Shown here: piece by piece, positions 38,010-50,425 of the stretch
Position numbering within the stretch: position 1 is the first letter of the stretch
Layout of the letters: each line of letters opens with the position of its first letter
From: Gymnorhina tibicen
Lineage: Eukaryota > Chordata > Aves > Passeriformes > Artamidae
Assembly: GCA_013399875.1 (NCBI GenBank)
Contig: VXAZ01006908.1
Coordinates: 62,001-126,000 of the forward strand
DNA: 64,000 nucleotides
Direction of reading: 5' to 3'
Translations under genes and position numbers: made by a program
The notes under the pieces: generated by a model
What the model was told of the DNA's origin: nothing
Databases searched by the model: none
What the model saw: the letters and a program-made list of their open reading frames with translations, nothing else

Positions 38010-38031
38010 TTTTTTTTTTTGGGGGGGGGGG
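38010..38031 (+). repeat. Homopolymer junction T11G11
   Basis: Eleven T followed immediately by eleven G. Such joins are prone to slippage and to sequencing error, and the G run alone could form an intermolecular quadruplex. Confidence 0.8.
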
Positions 38032-41000
38032 TTGCTTAAGATCCAGGAAATAATTTGAGGAAACAAAGGGCAGAAAGCAATGAAACATATCTCTTCCATA
38101 CTCTGGATACTTAATATTCAAATTATGGAAATTGCCTTCACCTGAGTTCCTACTCAGATAAACATTGTAGATTTCAGTAAAGCAAGACCACACCTTGTAG
38201 CTTCAGGCACCTGTGTGATACCAGATGAGAATATCCAATCTTTGGGCCCAAGTGAATCCATACAAAACTGTTCAAATGCTACAGACCAAAGCATCTCCTG
38301 CTGGAACTTTGATGTCAAAACCTGACAGGTTTGAGGACTAAAGCATTTTCTAGCATAGGCAGCTGTCAGAAGAAGCTCTGTAACTCAGAATTAACCTGTT
38401 CTAACACCATAATTAAAAGTAAAATTATAACTAAATATAATGCAATAATTGCTTGTCCTTATGTGGATATGAACCCAATTGACCAAGCAAGGTGAAAATT
38501 GTTCTGACACTTTCAGGACTTCACAGACCATATGTAGACTGGTAAGACTAGAGGAGCAACACGCTGAACTCTGACTTTCTTATTAAAGTTTCTCAGACAA
38601 TGTTTGCATGTATTCCAAGAAAAAGGGCAAGACTGCAAGTGAGTGTGCAGACCAGTTGCTTGAACATAAGAGCAAAAACTTCTATCTTTTCACATAGAGT
38701 AGAAATATAACCATAGTTATACCAACTCTCAGGGAAAAATACTGTCTGGCTGCAAACATTGCCACATGACCAGAACTTCCAAATTTCCTACATAACCAGC
38801 AGAAACTTAGAGGTCTGGATGTATCTGTAAAATACAGACATGTAGAAAATGTGGGTGTCTCACAAGTTATGAGACGATCTCCGTATCCAGATTCTGAATT
38901 TGTCACGAAACCAGCTGTAAATCTATTTGTGGATTTCATTTCTTGTCACAAACTGACACTGTGGTTCATTAGTTTCATAGAGCAGACAGGAAAAAAAAGA
39001 ATAACATTAAACTTTAGAATTTTCAAAATCCAGTCATGAATCTAAACTTGGGTCCATTATAACCATTCACCAAGTAATCTTATGGAAAAATAAACATCGA
39101 TATGGAAAATGATGTGAATTAGTGAAAACAGTAGAAAAACTAAAAATACAGCATACTGAATGTGTAATCAGGATACAGCTGTTTCAAAAGAAACAGCTAT
39201 GGGTTGATTATAAATAGATGAAGCAAAACTTCTAACCCATTTCTAAAGGCTTGATTCAAGTTTTCTGGACTGAACTAAATTCTAGGTTCTTACTGGTTTT
39301 AGAAATCCACCAGTAAAGATACAAGAAATTACTTCAGATGCTAGCTTTTACAGCAAAGTCAATAAAAACAAAAGCCCCGATATGAAAGATCCTTTCAGGC
39401 CACATATGTTATGGTGGATATACATGCTACACTAAGCAAATTCATGCCTGGGGGAAGAACTGAAGATGCTTTTCTGTGCTGGCACAATACTGTTTTGCTC
39501 CCGTGGGTTTTGCAGATGTGTTGACCTCAACATTTGTACTCACCTGTGAGGCATTTGTCATAGCATGGCAAAAAAAAAAGCCAACAAAACAACCTAACCT
39601 AAAGGAACCCTCAGAATTCCAAACAGAAAACACTGGGAGACATACAGGTCATGCAAATACGATGAGAACCGAGGTTATGAATTAGTTTGGGACAGGCATG
39701 AGAGAGTCATAATTCAGGCTGTTGAATACAGGTCAACTGGCAATAATACCCTATAATGGAGAGATAGACCTCTCATCTCTGAAATCTCACTCTTGCCCAG
39801 CATTTCTCAGCAGCATTTTGCTGACATGTCACCACAGGCATAGGAATTCACTCACAGCACCACCAGCTGAAAGTGATAGAGCCACCACAGCACACAGCCA
39901 CCCCCGCTGGCTGTCTCTCTGGAAAAATGTGGGTGCCTTTCCTCCAGGTGAGATACTGAGAGTATCTGCCAATAACACTATGATTTTAAAATTTACTCCT
40001 TTGTATTTACATTCAAGAACACAGCCTGTGATCAATGTATAAAATCATGGAATAGAGCTAAAGAATAATTTTATCTGAAAACCAAGTAGACCGACAGATT
40101 CCACTTCTGGCTGTTGGCAATGGTGGAACAAAGGAGACTAATAGCATTGAAAAGATAAAAAAATTAGGTGACAGCTTGGTTTACCAGTGAAGAATCACTT
40201 TGGAAAGTAAGAGTTCTGTCTTAACTCAAAGTTTGCCCAAGAACTAATGATACAAGAATTGCTTCATTCATTGCTTCTAGTTCAAATTACTCACCTGCTT
40301 TTGCATTATGTTTGAGGAGTTACACTCAGCTTCCTGGTCCCACATCAGGCAGCACGCAGCAGTCTTTACTAAAAATATTATTCAGTTAGTCAGGCATAAA
40401 AAATAGTGATTGCCAGTTTAAAGTAAGACACAGTTGGGGCTCTGGCTCTTATTAAATTTCCAGTTAGATACTTGACTAATTCATTTTTTAAGAAAGAATT
40501 GCTTTTAACTGCCTACATAGGAGTTTCACAGTTCAGCAAAATAACATAAAACCTCATTAAGTCTTCATAAAAAAATGACTTTGCAAAAAAATATTTTCTA
40601 TCTTCAGTGTATATGCTCAGTAGGTTGAAGTAGATGAAACATGACAACAGCAGATGTATTGGAGGACATTTAGCAAGAAAATCCCCAAATCTCTATTAAT
40701 ATTCCCAGACAATTATGTTATTCAATATGAGAATATTTACTCTATTGTTCCCGTATTAATTACTTTGTGTGATGTCACTGTGTCCTTTTTTGTTTATATT
40801 TCTCAACTTGCTAAATGCTGAATACTGAATGTTTTGTTCATGTAGTGCAGTGATATCCAAAACACAAAATAAGGCAATCTGAAGAAAAACTAGCATATGC
40901 TATACTAACACCAAATGGTCTTAAATTAGATTAAGGCATCTCTCATCAAAATATGTTCATTAAAATTCTATTCATGTAGTAAGAAAGATCCAGATGGGTA

Positions 41001-41518
41001 GGAGCAGTTGAGAAATATAATGCATAGCTCTGTTATGTCTGAAAAGGGGTGGGAATCTGTTCTCTGTGACTACAGATTGTGTGCTTACACATCTGTGCAA
41101 GCTCCTCTCCTCAAAATCACCAAATGCAAAGAATGTTTCACAAGGAATATGAGGAAGGCCCACTGGGGCTTTCATTTTTACAAGATTATCATGTGAAATG
41201 TTTCAGATGAATAACGAGTTTTCTGTCACTTTAATCAGAAAAGTAGTGTTAATCATTCTATCCCATTTTTTTTTCCCTTTCAGGCTGTTGATTTGAACTA
41301 TTAACATGACTGCAGAAAACAATATTTGGCTTAGAACACCTTATTCTACATGAAAACAAAACCTCATCTGCAAAAGATGATAAAGCAATATTTGAATGTA
41401 AAATACAAAAGTGAAAATGTTTGCAGCACGTGATTTTGATAAATTAGATTTTTCTTAATGTCAGTGGTACTGATGTCTTACAAGTGTTTTAGTAACCCAC
41501 TGTTCCTGCCCTATACAG

Positions 41519-41660
41519 CAAGGTCTACTAATCACCGACCTGCAGAAAGTTCTGTCTCCACTGGCTCTTCAGCCAGTAGTTTTGGCAGTGGATACAGCAT
41601 GGATAGCGAAGGCAGCAGCAGTGCCACTGGAGAGAACAATCTGTTTCCCATCCCAAGAAT
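41519..41660 (+). CDS. PCLO: PCLO exon: Ser-rich linker leading to C2B (long isoform)
   Basis: CA completes Thr with the A from 28880, then 46 codons begin [20 protein letters not shown] and [20 protein letters not shown] and end LFPIPR, with a final AT. This Ser/Gly-rich linker is specific to the C2B-containing isoform. The acceptor is CCCTATACAG and the donor AAT/GTAAGG. The acceptor at 41518, not the following AAG, is required for phase and for the Thr. A TGCATG follows 35 bases after the donor. Confidence 0.95.
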
Positions 41661-44600
41661 GTAAGGCTTTTCCTTTAATATACTGTATCCTCCATGCATG
41701 AGTTATAGCACTTTCATTTGCCACTCATTTTCTTATGTAGTGTCCTCTGCAGACTTGAGTTATGCAGCAGAATAGCAGCTAACTGGGGAGAATTCCCCAG
41801 AGTTCATACTTTTATTCTGCTTTGTTGAGCATTGAATTGTTAATAACCAACCAAACCTCTGCCTCAACCTCTTGAATTTCTTCCTGTAACACGAGAGATG
41901 TGCTTGTCTCAGCTTTTGATGAAAGTATGTAGAGATGGGCTTGACTTATGTTTTAAAAGTACAACTATTGTAGGATTGAGAAAGCTTAGTTTAAATTTGC
42001 AGATCTTCCTCCTTCTATAAAGAGGTGTTACTAGTGCAAGTGGAATTCATACTCTGGATAGAGCCCAACTTTTCCCAAGTTTTAGGAACTTCAGTAGAAT
42101 TTCTCAGTTCTTGTCTGGAAAAAGCTTTTTGGTACAGAGTCCCTGTAGGAATTATCCAGCTACTATCAGTGCAATGATCCTTTAAAATTATTTAACTTTC
42201 AAAATCTTTTACCCAGTTAAGTAATCCACAGAGAAAAGTTTTGCCAGGATTTTTTCCCCTCAACTCTGTCAGCATGCACTATCATTTAGCAATTTCATTT
42301 ATATTCCCTAATAGGATGAAGTAACTTCTGATCAGGATAATGATCCTGCCCAGAAAAAAATTATAGATTGACTGTTCTCAAAATATTAGTTGGTGGTCAT
42401 TGTTCATTCATTGTCTGCAACTGTTGTTCAATATTTTTCTCTGGAACAACGGTTTTTTGCTTTTCTCTTTAAGTTGTGAACTATTAGTCACAAAAGACAT
42501 AAGCTTCCTAGAAAAACTTCAAGTAAAAATTCTCTAGAACTGTGTTATTTCTGAGTATTTATCATTTTCAAAAATAAAGCCAAATGGTATCTGTCTACAG
42601 CTTGTTAGTAACTAAAGGGAAAATAGAGATAAATCTAAGACTTTGATCTCACCTTCAGAATCTAGGAGGATTATGTGAGCTCAGGTTGTAGGGCTCCAAT
42701 TGTTTGATTTTCATTGGACTTTTCGCTCATGTTTTTTAGGCTAAAATTGGGGGAAAAGAGATGATCTTAAATAGTCTTTGACAACCTCCAAAGAAAAAGA
42801 AAAATATTGGGCTGTCATTCCTAGTGAGAAAAGCAAAGATGCATAAAATCTTTGTTCACAGAAACAGAAGATGGAGCTCTCAACAGAGATTTTCAGTTCA
42901 CATATGCCAAATTTGAGTCCAAATAACATCATTTTCTGTGTATTGACTGGCAATGTGACAGTACCTACAGTTACTTGCTATTTGGCTGACAGACTTATTG
43001 GTCTCTTAAGCCTGAAATCAGCCCCATTTCTAATGAAAAGAAGGAGGAAGTCTCCACAGCTTCAGATTTTCTCTTATAGCAATTTGTTCTCATGAATTAT
43101 ACTTAATTAAATAAAATATATCCAGGTCTCTTATTTTTTTATGACTACACTATTTTTTTGTTATGGCATTTAAAAGTAAATTATTTATATGCTGATATTA
43201 GACAGAGTCTTTAAAATTACACAGGAAATGTATACCGACAGGACCTGCCTCATTTTTCATGTTTGTCTCCAGGGCTTTACATAGTAATGTAATGAAAATG
43301 AATGACAAAATAACTGTTTACACTCAGATCATTCATGGAGAGAATGTTTAAAATAGATAACTGTTTCCATTTTAAATTCTGTATAAAAAGTCTTAATTTT
43401 CTGAATATATGTATGATTAAAATTCTAATCAAGATTTACATTCACAGTGGCTTGATAATGACTTCAGGAATTCTGACTTTGTATTGTAACTCAGCACATC
43501 CATAAGACCACAGCTCAGAGTTTGGATGCAAAGTATTAAGTAGGCTAAATATTTTTAAGCATCTTGGCATTTAAAAACCTTTTTGGTTATAAGCTCTCTG
43601 TTTAGACTAAGTTTCTTGTCTATCAATAGAAATTATTGGATATGCTGAGTTTTAAACTCTTTATTTTAGTCCAAGTTCTTTTAACCACAGGAACAATTAG
43701 TCTTGAAGCAAAATAAAATAATTAAATAGTGACACCATGGGAATTGTTTGATGGGGTAACTAATTAGAATACTTGCCAGCATTAAATAGCTATAACTATC
43801 AAGGGAAATTAATAATTATATACAATTACACACATCTGAATGTATCTTGTAAAGTCTTTCTATTTTGGATTTTTTTTTAAATACTCTTATTATCCAGTTG
43901 TAATACCCCTGAAAACTACTCATGTTCTTATCTCTGATAGAGACCAGATTCTCTATGCTTTTGTCCTGTGTAACCCTTTATAGCAGTACACTGTCTGTAA
44001 AATTAAGTTCATTTTGAATGCAAAGGTGAAAAGCAATCAAATGATGTATAAGGAATATAACCCTTGGGACAAATCATTCTTGTAGCATATTAGTAATCGT
44101 TTATGAAGCATTACCTACAGAAGAAGAAAATAATAGCTCTCAGTTAAAACTGAATATACAATCACTTTAAAAACTGTGATTTTATACTAACTTTTTAGTT
44201 CCCTATGAATTTAAACAACTTCAGACATGAAGCTGGCTCACAGATAGCAAAGAACAGTGATGATCCTTTAACCCCCAAGGAATCACATGCAACTGAAGAT
44301 AATGCCTTATAATCTCAATCACAGCATTCAGAGTCTTAAGGGGAAAAGAAAACTAGAAGCACAAATGTTTGAGAGTGATTGTAATCATGCCTTAGAGCTT
44401 GCAACAAGTATGTTTAAAAATAGCTTATATTTTACCTAACTTTCATTGCCTAAAAATAGATATCAAGATTCTAATGCAGGTTCTTTCTACATAAAATGCG
44501 GGAAAATAGGGAACTCGAGAGCATGGTTTATTCCCACCATTTTACTTTAAGATTGATGTAAGTCTTCAGAATTGTTTCTTATGCTAAATCGAAACTGTAA

Positions 44601-44966
44601 AGTAAAGCAATCATTTAAGAAAATAACAGCCACAAGTATGTCTTACCTTTGAAGTAATGGTATTGTAGACCAAATATCAATTTTTGTGACTGCTTATTAT
44701 ATATTTTTCACTGTTGACTATAACAAGATAAATTGAGGAGAGAAGATATGTAGCGCCAGACTGTTGTGGGGCAGGTAGCAGACAGCACCTGATGGACCCT
44801 TTCTGTAAGAAAGTACAGGCTTAGCAAGATGTGATTGTAGCTGCCTTCAAAAGAGAAAAAGACAATATTCTTAAAAGAACCAAGCCTTGTTGGCTTAGGT
44901 GTATCATTGTTTTAACTCTCATCTCTTTATGCTGTTATTGACAACAACCACCATGTCTTTTAACAG
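41661..44966 (+). other. PCLO: Intron
   Basis: About 3.3 kb, with a TGCATG at 41695-41700. Otherwise AT-rich; no repeat family or gene recognised. The acceptor is CTTTTAACAG. Confidence 0.85.
41695..41700 (+). promoter_or_regulatory. UGCAUG downstream of the first C2B-isoform exon
   Basis: A perfect TGCATG begins 35 bases beyond the donor at 41660, the range in which RBFOX binding favours exon inclusion. It sits after the exon whose use decides between the long and short C-terminus. Function is inferred. Confidence 0.5.
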
Positions 44967-45034
44967 AGGGAAGATGAGCCAGAATGGACAAGAACCAGTA
45001 AAGCAGTCGGGCGTGGGAGTAACTGATTCAGAAG
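44967..45034 (+). CDS. PCLO: PCLO exon: last linker segment before C2B
   Basis: A completes Ile, then 22 codons: [20 protein letters not shown], Ser, Glu, with a final G that should start Ala in the next exon. It corresponds to the [15 protein letters not shown] segment of mammalian piccolo immediately before C2B. The donor is GAAG/GTAAAA. The frame stays open into the intron to a stop at 45079-45081, but nothing marks this as a real terminus. Confidence 0.93.
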
Positions 45035-48000
45035 GTAAAAAGAAATACAAACAGCTCTACAGTGGTACCCCATGTTTGTAGGAAGAATATGCCTACTTCT
45101 TTTACTTGTTATCCTGTGAAAATTAGTCTATGCTCTCTTTGTATTGTAGATTAAAATCCTGACCTTCATTTTCTCTGGGGACCCTTTACACAGAACACCA
45201 ATGTAATGAGTCTTCAGTTTAAAAGAGAATGGTGTCTTACCTGTTTATTTAAAGTAATTAAATAGTTAGAAAACAATGAATAATATATAATAGTATCTGT
45301 CTTCTGATATTCATTGCTTTTCAAATAAAAAATACAAAGTATGGAGCTGACTCAATACTCACTAGATTTGAAAAAAATATCTAATGCCTGTCAGGCTCTA
45401 TTTTTTAACATTTCAGAATATTTACTTCATAAAGCAATTATTAATATTAGTGTTTACATAAAACATTAATTTTAAGTAAAAATATTAGCTAAGCAGGCTC
45501 AACTGCTGCACTTAATGCAGATGTGCTGTGGTGAAACTTTATTGGATTGGGAAATCCTGAGCGATTATTTTTGGTATTAATGTGGTGCTGACAAAGAAGG
45601 AGACATGGTAATATTGGAGCTGGAAAGTGCCTGAGAAGGACTTTCAAAATTCCCTAGGGAATGTGATTATCTTTTTCATGCGTAATGATGGACAACTGCA
45701 TGAAAATGAAGAGTGTTTTGTACTGAAGGACACGTTATAAAAATTCCATTTCCCATTACATATAAGGTATATTCTTTCAAGTGTATGTTTATGTTGACCT
45801 CAATATAAAACTTATTTATCATGAACTTCACTTTATTAAAATAAGATCTTTATCATTTAGATACATTTTAATGCAGATGTGAGATATTAATTAATTTATA
45901 AATTGAAATCTATACATATAATTGATAAATTGATCTTAATTCATTTCTTAAAAATCAACATTTTTCAGGTTTCTAGAATCTCTATATATGGGGAAATAAT
46001 TGCTGTTTCCATATTAGAGGTAAACGCAGTCTAACATTCCACAGAGTTCAAGAAATCGAATTAGAACTTTCAGGTGGATCTGTAAAGCTCTCTTTTCCAA
46101 AGCAAGAATCCTTACCTGTGTATATGTATTTTACTAAATATTTCCATACATAGTACTCATCATACAAAAATACTTGATAATCTGCTTCATCAAATATCAA
46201 ATACTTTGATAATCTGCTTATCAAACTTCAATTTCTCAATAGTATATTTAAGCATTTGAAAAAAATCTGGTTTTTAAAAGAAATGGTGGGATGAAAATGG
46301 GAAGTTGGGAATTTTTCATTTTATTTTGTCATTATGAGTTTTACATAGAATTATAATTGTAAAAAAGTACCCTTTCATAATTTTCTTCATCATAAGTTGC
46401 CCCTTAAGTTATGTCTTGGATCTTAAATTTCAGAGCCTACAAATACAAAATATTTTCATTTCTTATTTGTATTATTAATTAACCCCAAAACCCAAACAAA
46501 CCCAAACAGAAAAACCAAACAATACCCAAAACACATTTTCAAATATTCTGAAAGATATGTATATAACATTTGGTCACTGAAATTACCTTTCCAAAGTTAT
46601 GTTTCTTCTTGTCTTCAAAATTTGCAAATAACTCAAGAGCTGCAATTCCCTAATTTTCACTTATGATGCATTTCACCTCTGCTACCTTGGAAGCTCTAAA
46701 GTGTTACAACTCCTAGTCTGATAAAATGAGTTGTTTTTATTGAGTGGTTTTTTGCTATTGAGAGAAGCCAGTGCAGCCAGCCTGGATTTTAGTGTCTGAG
46801 TTCTAGCTACCTAAGAAGGGAAAGGTCAAAGAATAAATTAAAGTAAAAGCTGGAAAACAATTCAAGAGCATTTAAGTTTCAGCATGTAAATGTAATTATC
46901 TTTTGGGGAAGCAGTTCAAAATTTGGAGGAACTCAAGATTAACTGGGAATTACTTCAGTATTACAGATTAATTGTGGTATTCTTTTTATAGATGAGTAAA
47001 AGTAAATGAAAATCTTAAAATCATACCTTTTCTGTTGTTCACTTATCTGTGTTGTGGACCAGATAAGCTCTGCAATTAAATGGAAGCAAATATTCATTCC
47101 CATTTTTCATGAACTGTAGAGAGCTCCCATAGCTGGCATTTATATTCTTATTTGCAAATAATAATTTACTGTTACGTTTAAAACCTTTTAATACTGGAGC
47201 TCTTTTTTACATTTTCAAATATTCTTAGGGCATAACTTCTGTAAAAAGTAGCCAGTGGGTTAGTCTCTTTAAAATGGTGCAGAATAAATTTAATTGCTTG
47301 AACATGCAGATCTGCTACATGAAATGATTTAGTCATCCAAGTCATTCACACAGGCCTGACAAATATGGCAGGGGACTTAGAGGATCTTTAAGACCAGTAG
47401 CTGCAGGCAAAGCAGCTAGGACCCTCAAATGTCAATGAAAACTGGTTTCTAGGCAGCTGAATCAAAAGTGTAGAAAGAGGGTTTGAGTTCAGCTCACAGA
47501 GGTATGACAGTAAAATTTAGCATTTACATAAGTGGAATCACCAGGGGAAAAATGCTCTTTTTCTACTTGTTTGTCCACTTGTGTTAATGTTTTGTTGGGA
47601 ATAGTTTTTGTGCTATTAACATGTATTAGTATAGTAATAAGTAAACACTGGAAAACAGTACTATTTACTTTGCTGACACAACCAAATGGTCAATATAAAC
47701 AACTGTGATTATGGCTATGATAATCTTTGTTTCTCTGAATATATCATCTTGTCATACTCTGTATTTTTGTAATACTAAATAATATAAAAAAAGAGTTTTG
47801 TTCTTGGACACTGTATTAGTTATTTTTATGATATGCATTGTTGCATGCTATCTTACTCTGGGCATTCTGCCCTGAGCAGATGAAATACTTCATATTCTCA
47901 AGCTTCTGCAAATCTTCTTACACATATCGTGGTCTTTATTAAGTTATGCAAACCAGTTTCTGTATTATTTCAGAAAGTGCAATATACCTTGTTCAAAGAT

Positions 48001-50006
48001 TTCTTATGACATGGTTGGAGTATTACAGACATTACAAAAAGCCCAGTTGCATCTATGTAAGGATTGAAACCAACAATTAAAAGCACATGATTAATATCTT
48101 GATTCAGTTGTAGATCATGATTGGTCTATCTGTCCTATGAAGTTGCTCAGCCAATAGGTTCCAGATGGTATTTTCCACCTACCAACCATTTATCGATTTA
48201 AAAAACATATGGGGAAAATTATTTTCATACATTTTAAAAGTGTGAATTTGCTAAGTAATCCCAAGATGCCACTATTTCTAGTAGAAGAGAGATATATAGA
48301 TACAAATAGCATTGTTGAAATGTCAGATCATCTCCTTTTGAAGATTCTATATGCACGCAAAATATAATTCCTCAGTCATTATAAGCATTGAGGTTCATCT
48401 CAAGCAAAGACTCTTTTAGGAGTATTTCAGGGGGTTTTTGAGTGAATGAGTATTCACAGTGCTTCTGTCATCTTCTGTGGCTGGCCTTATTGTTGTGAGA
48501 ATTTTCAGTCAGAAAATTGTAATCTTTCTATAGGAACAGGGTAGTACCTCACCCACATCTTCCAAGAGAGTGGGGTTTTTACCTTTTTTTTTTTAAATGC
48601 CCTCCAGTCCATGTCCTGAATACCAAAAACTTCTCTTCATGTTCTGCCATGTCTCAAAGGCTCACTTTGTGACCTTTCCAGTGGTCCTTTGAGTCTCATC
48701 CTTTGACCATAATAAAACAAAGTTCTCTTAAACTATCTCCCTCTACAGATGACTGAACCTGAACAGAAACTTTCAGAATGTTCTAGTAAAGTCCAAGTAG
48801 GTATATTTCCATAGGCAAACAAAAGAAATAGATTTGTACTATTTCAAAATCTAAAGATGCATACATACTTACTGAACTTCTACAAGATGATATAATAGAG
48901 ATATGCATTCATTTAGTATAACCTTTTGATGATTCTTTCAGGATTTTTCCTTTTTTTTCCCCATGCTAGTAATTTACCTAAATTATAGATTAAAGAAAAA
49001 AGAAAACCAAAAAGCAAACAAAACAACAACAAGCCCGAAACATGCTCTGTGATCATATTTTAACAGGCAAATTTTACAATACTTTGGGGTTTATTTCATC
49101 TATTCAGAGTAATCTAAGATAAAAAAACACCCTTTTTTTCTCAATTTTTGAGCTCTGTGGTTCATCAGCCAAAATAAGAAATTCAGTTTTAACAGTTTTA
49201 TTTCTTGTCTCTGTATTTCAATAACTAAGGCAGTCTAATCTTTACTTTTGAGAACAGTCTAAATACCACAGAAACCTTACAACATTCTGGGGAGTAATTC
49301 TAATAACATTTTGGAAAGTTGCGTGACCTCTGTAAGTGAGTGAGTGAGAATCATTTCACTTGTAAATGTTCCTTTACAGCTTTCTGAACAGTCTTGGTGA
49401 AATTTTCATACATCCTGTCTGCACAGAATAGACCCTGGAGGAAACTGTCGTGCAAACTGTATCTCACTCTCTCTTGAAGAGGAGTACTCAGGAGAAATAA
49501 GTGGATTAGCTCTCTTGAGTAAAATAAGTCGTGAAACAAACTGACAGAGCAGGCACAGCTAAGCAATGCCGCATTCTTCAAAGAAATTAAAACTCAGAAA
49601 AAAGAATTCATTTCCCTTTTACTTGCTCTTTTACTAGGCTAGAGTAACACTGTTTAAACCACAGCACTTACTGTAGTATGATTGAAAACAGACTAAGGGC
49701 TTGCTGCATCTCACACCTTAAAAATTAGCATTTTGATTCTTTTAAATCCAAAGGTTGAAATATCAGAAACATAATATTAGTCCTTAAGAGTATGTTCAGT
49801 GAAAAATATCCTAATATTGGACCTTCAACCAGAAAGTTATAAGGGGAGAAAAAAGACAGATGAAGAAAGTTATTAACAGATAATTATGATACAGTTACTG
49901 AGATTTGCAAATGTTTTTGCATGTGCACAAATCTATACTTTGATGTCTGGGTTTTACAGGCTGAAAATAGGAGGTTTACTGCAGATGACAAACTTTTTTG
50001 TGTTAG

Positions 50007-50425
50007 AATGATCAGAGAGACAGAACACCTCTCCTATGGAGTCAGGCTGAGAGAGCTGGGATTGTCCAGCCTGGAGAAAAGAAAACTCTGGGTAGACCTT
50101 GTTGTGGCCTTGCAATAGATAAAGGGGACTTATAAAAAGGCAAAAAATTTTTACCAGGACCTACAGTGACAATGGTTTTAAACTGAGAGTAGATTTGAAC
50201 TGAATATAAGAAAGAATGGCTTATGGTGAGGGTGATGAGGCACCAGAACAGGTTTCTCAGAGAAGTGATGGATGCCCTAACCCTGAAAGTGTTCAAGGAC
50301 AGGTTGGATGGGGGTTTGAGCAACCTGGTCTAGTGGAAGGTGTCCTTGCCATGGGCTGGGCTTGGCAGTAGATGATCTTTAGAGATCCCTTCCAACCCAA
50401 ACCATTCTATGACTCTTTGATATGA
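50007..50425 (+). mobile_element. CR1 LINE 3' end, sense orientation
   Basis: It follows the CR1 3' UTR from AGGCTGAGAGAGCTGGGATT and CCAGCCTGGAGAAAAGAAAA, through GTGTTCAAGGACAGGTTGGA and AACCTGGTCTAGTGGAAGGT, to the diagnostic end CCTTCCAACCCAAACCATTC plus TATGACTCTTTGA. About 400 bases remain; the open reading frame and 5' end are gone. It has many substitutions against the consensus but the 3' terminus is complete, as expected of 5'-truncated retrotransposition. Confidence 0.92.

Larger units (their letters stand above)
28881..41518 (+). other. PCLO: Large intron of the long PCLO isoform
   Basis: About 12.6 kb. Its first 650 bases double as the short-isoform tail and 3' UTR. Beyond that I see an (AC)n-type stretch at about 31328-31366, a G-rich tract at 34643-34673, a T11G11 tract at 38010-38031 and an anonymous minus-strand open frame at 36328-36708 (see findings). 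No identifiable transposon or second gene was recognised in the rest. Confidence 0.8.

Noticed and set aside
44967..45081. Alternative PCLO terminus by read-through to the stop at 45079
   Set aside because: The frame continues 15 codons into the intron, but I see no nearby canonical poly(A) signal or remembered isoform; the GTAAAA donor in the correct phase is the better reading.
46480..46532. Interstitial telomere repeat
   Set aside because: The AAACCC-like units are irregular and do not form CCCTAA/TTAGGG repeats.
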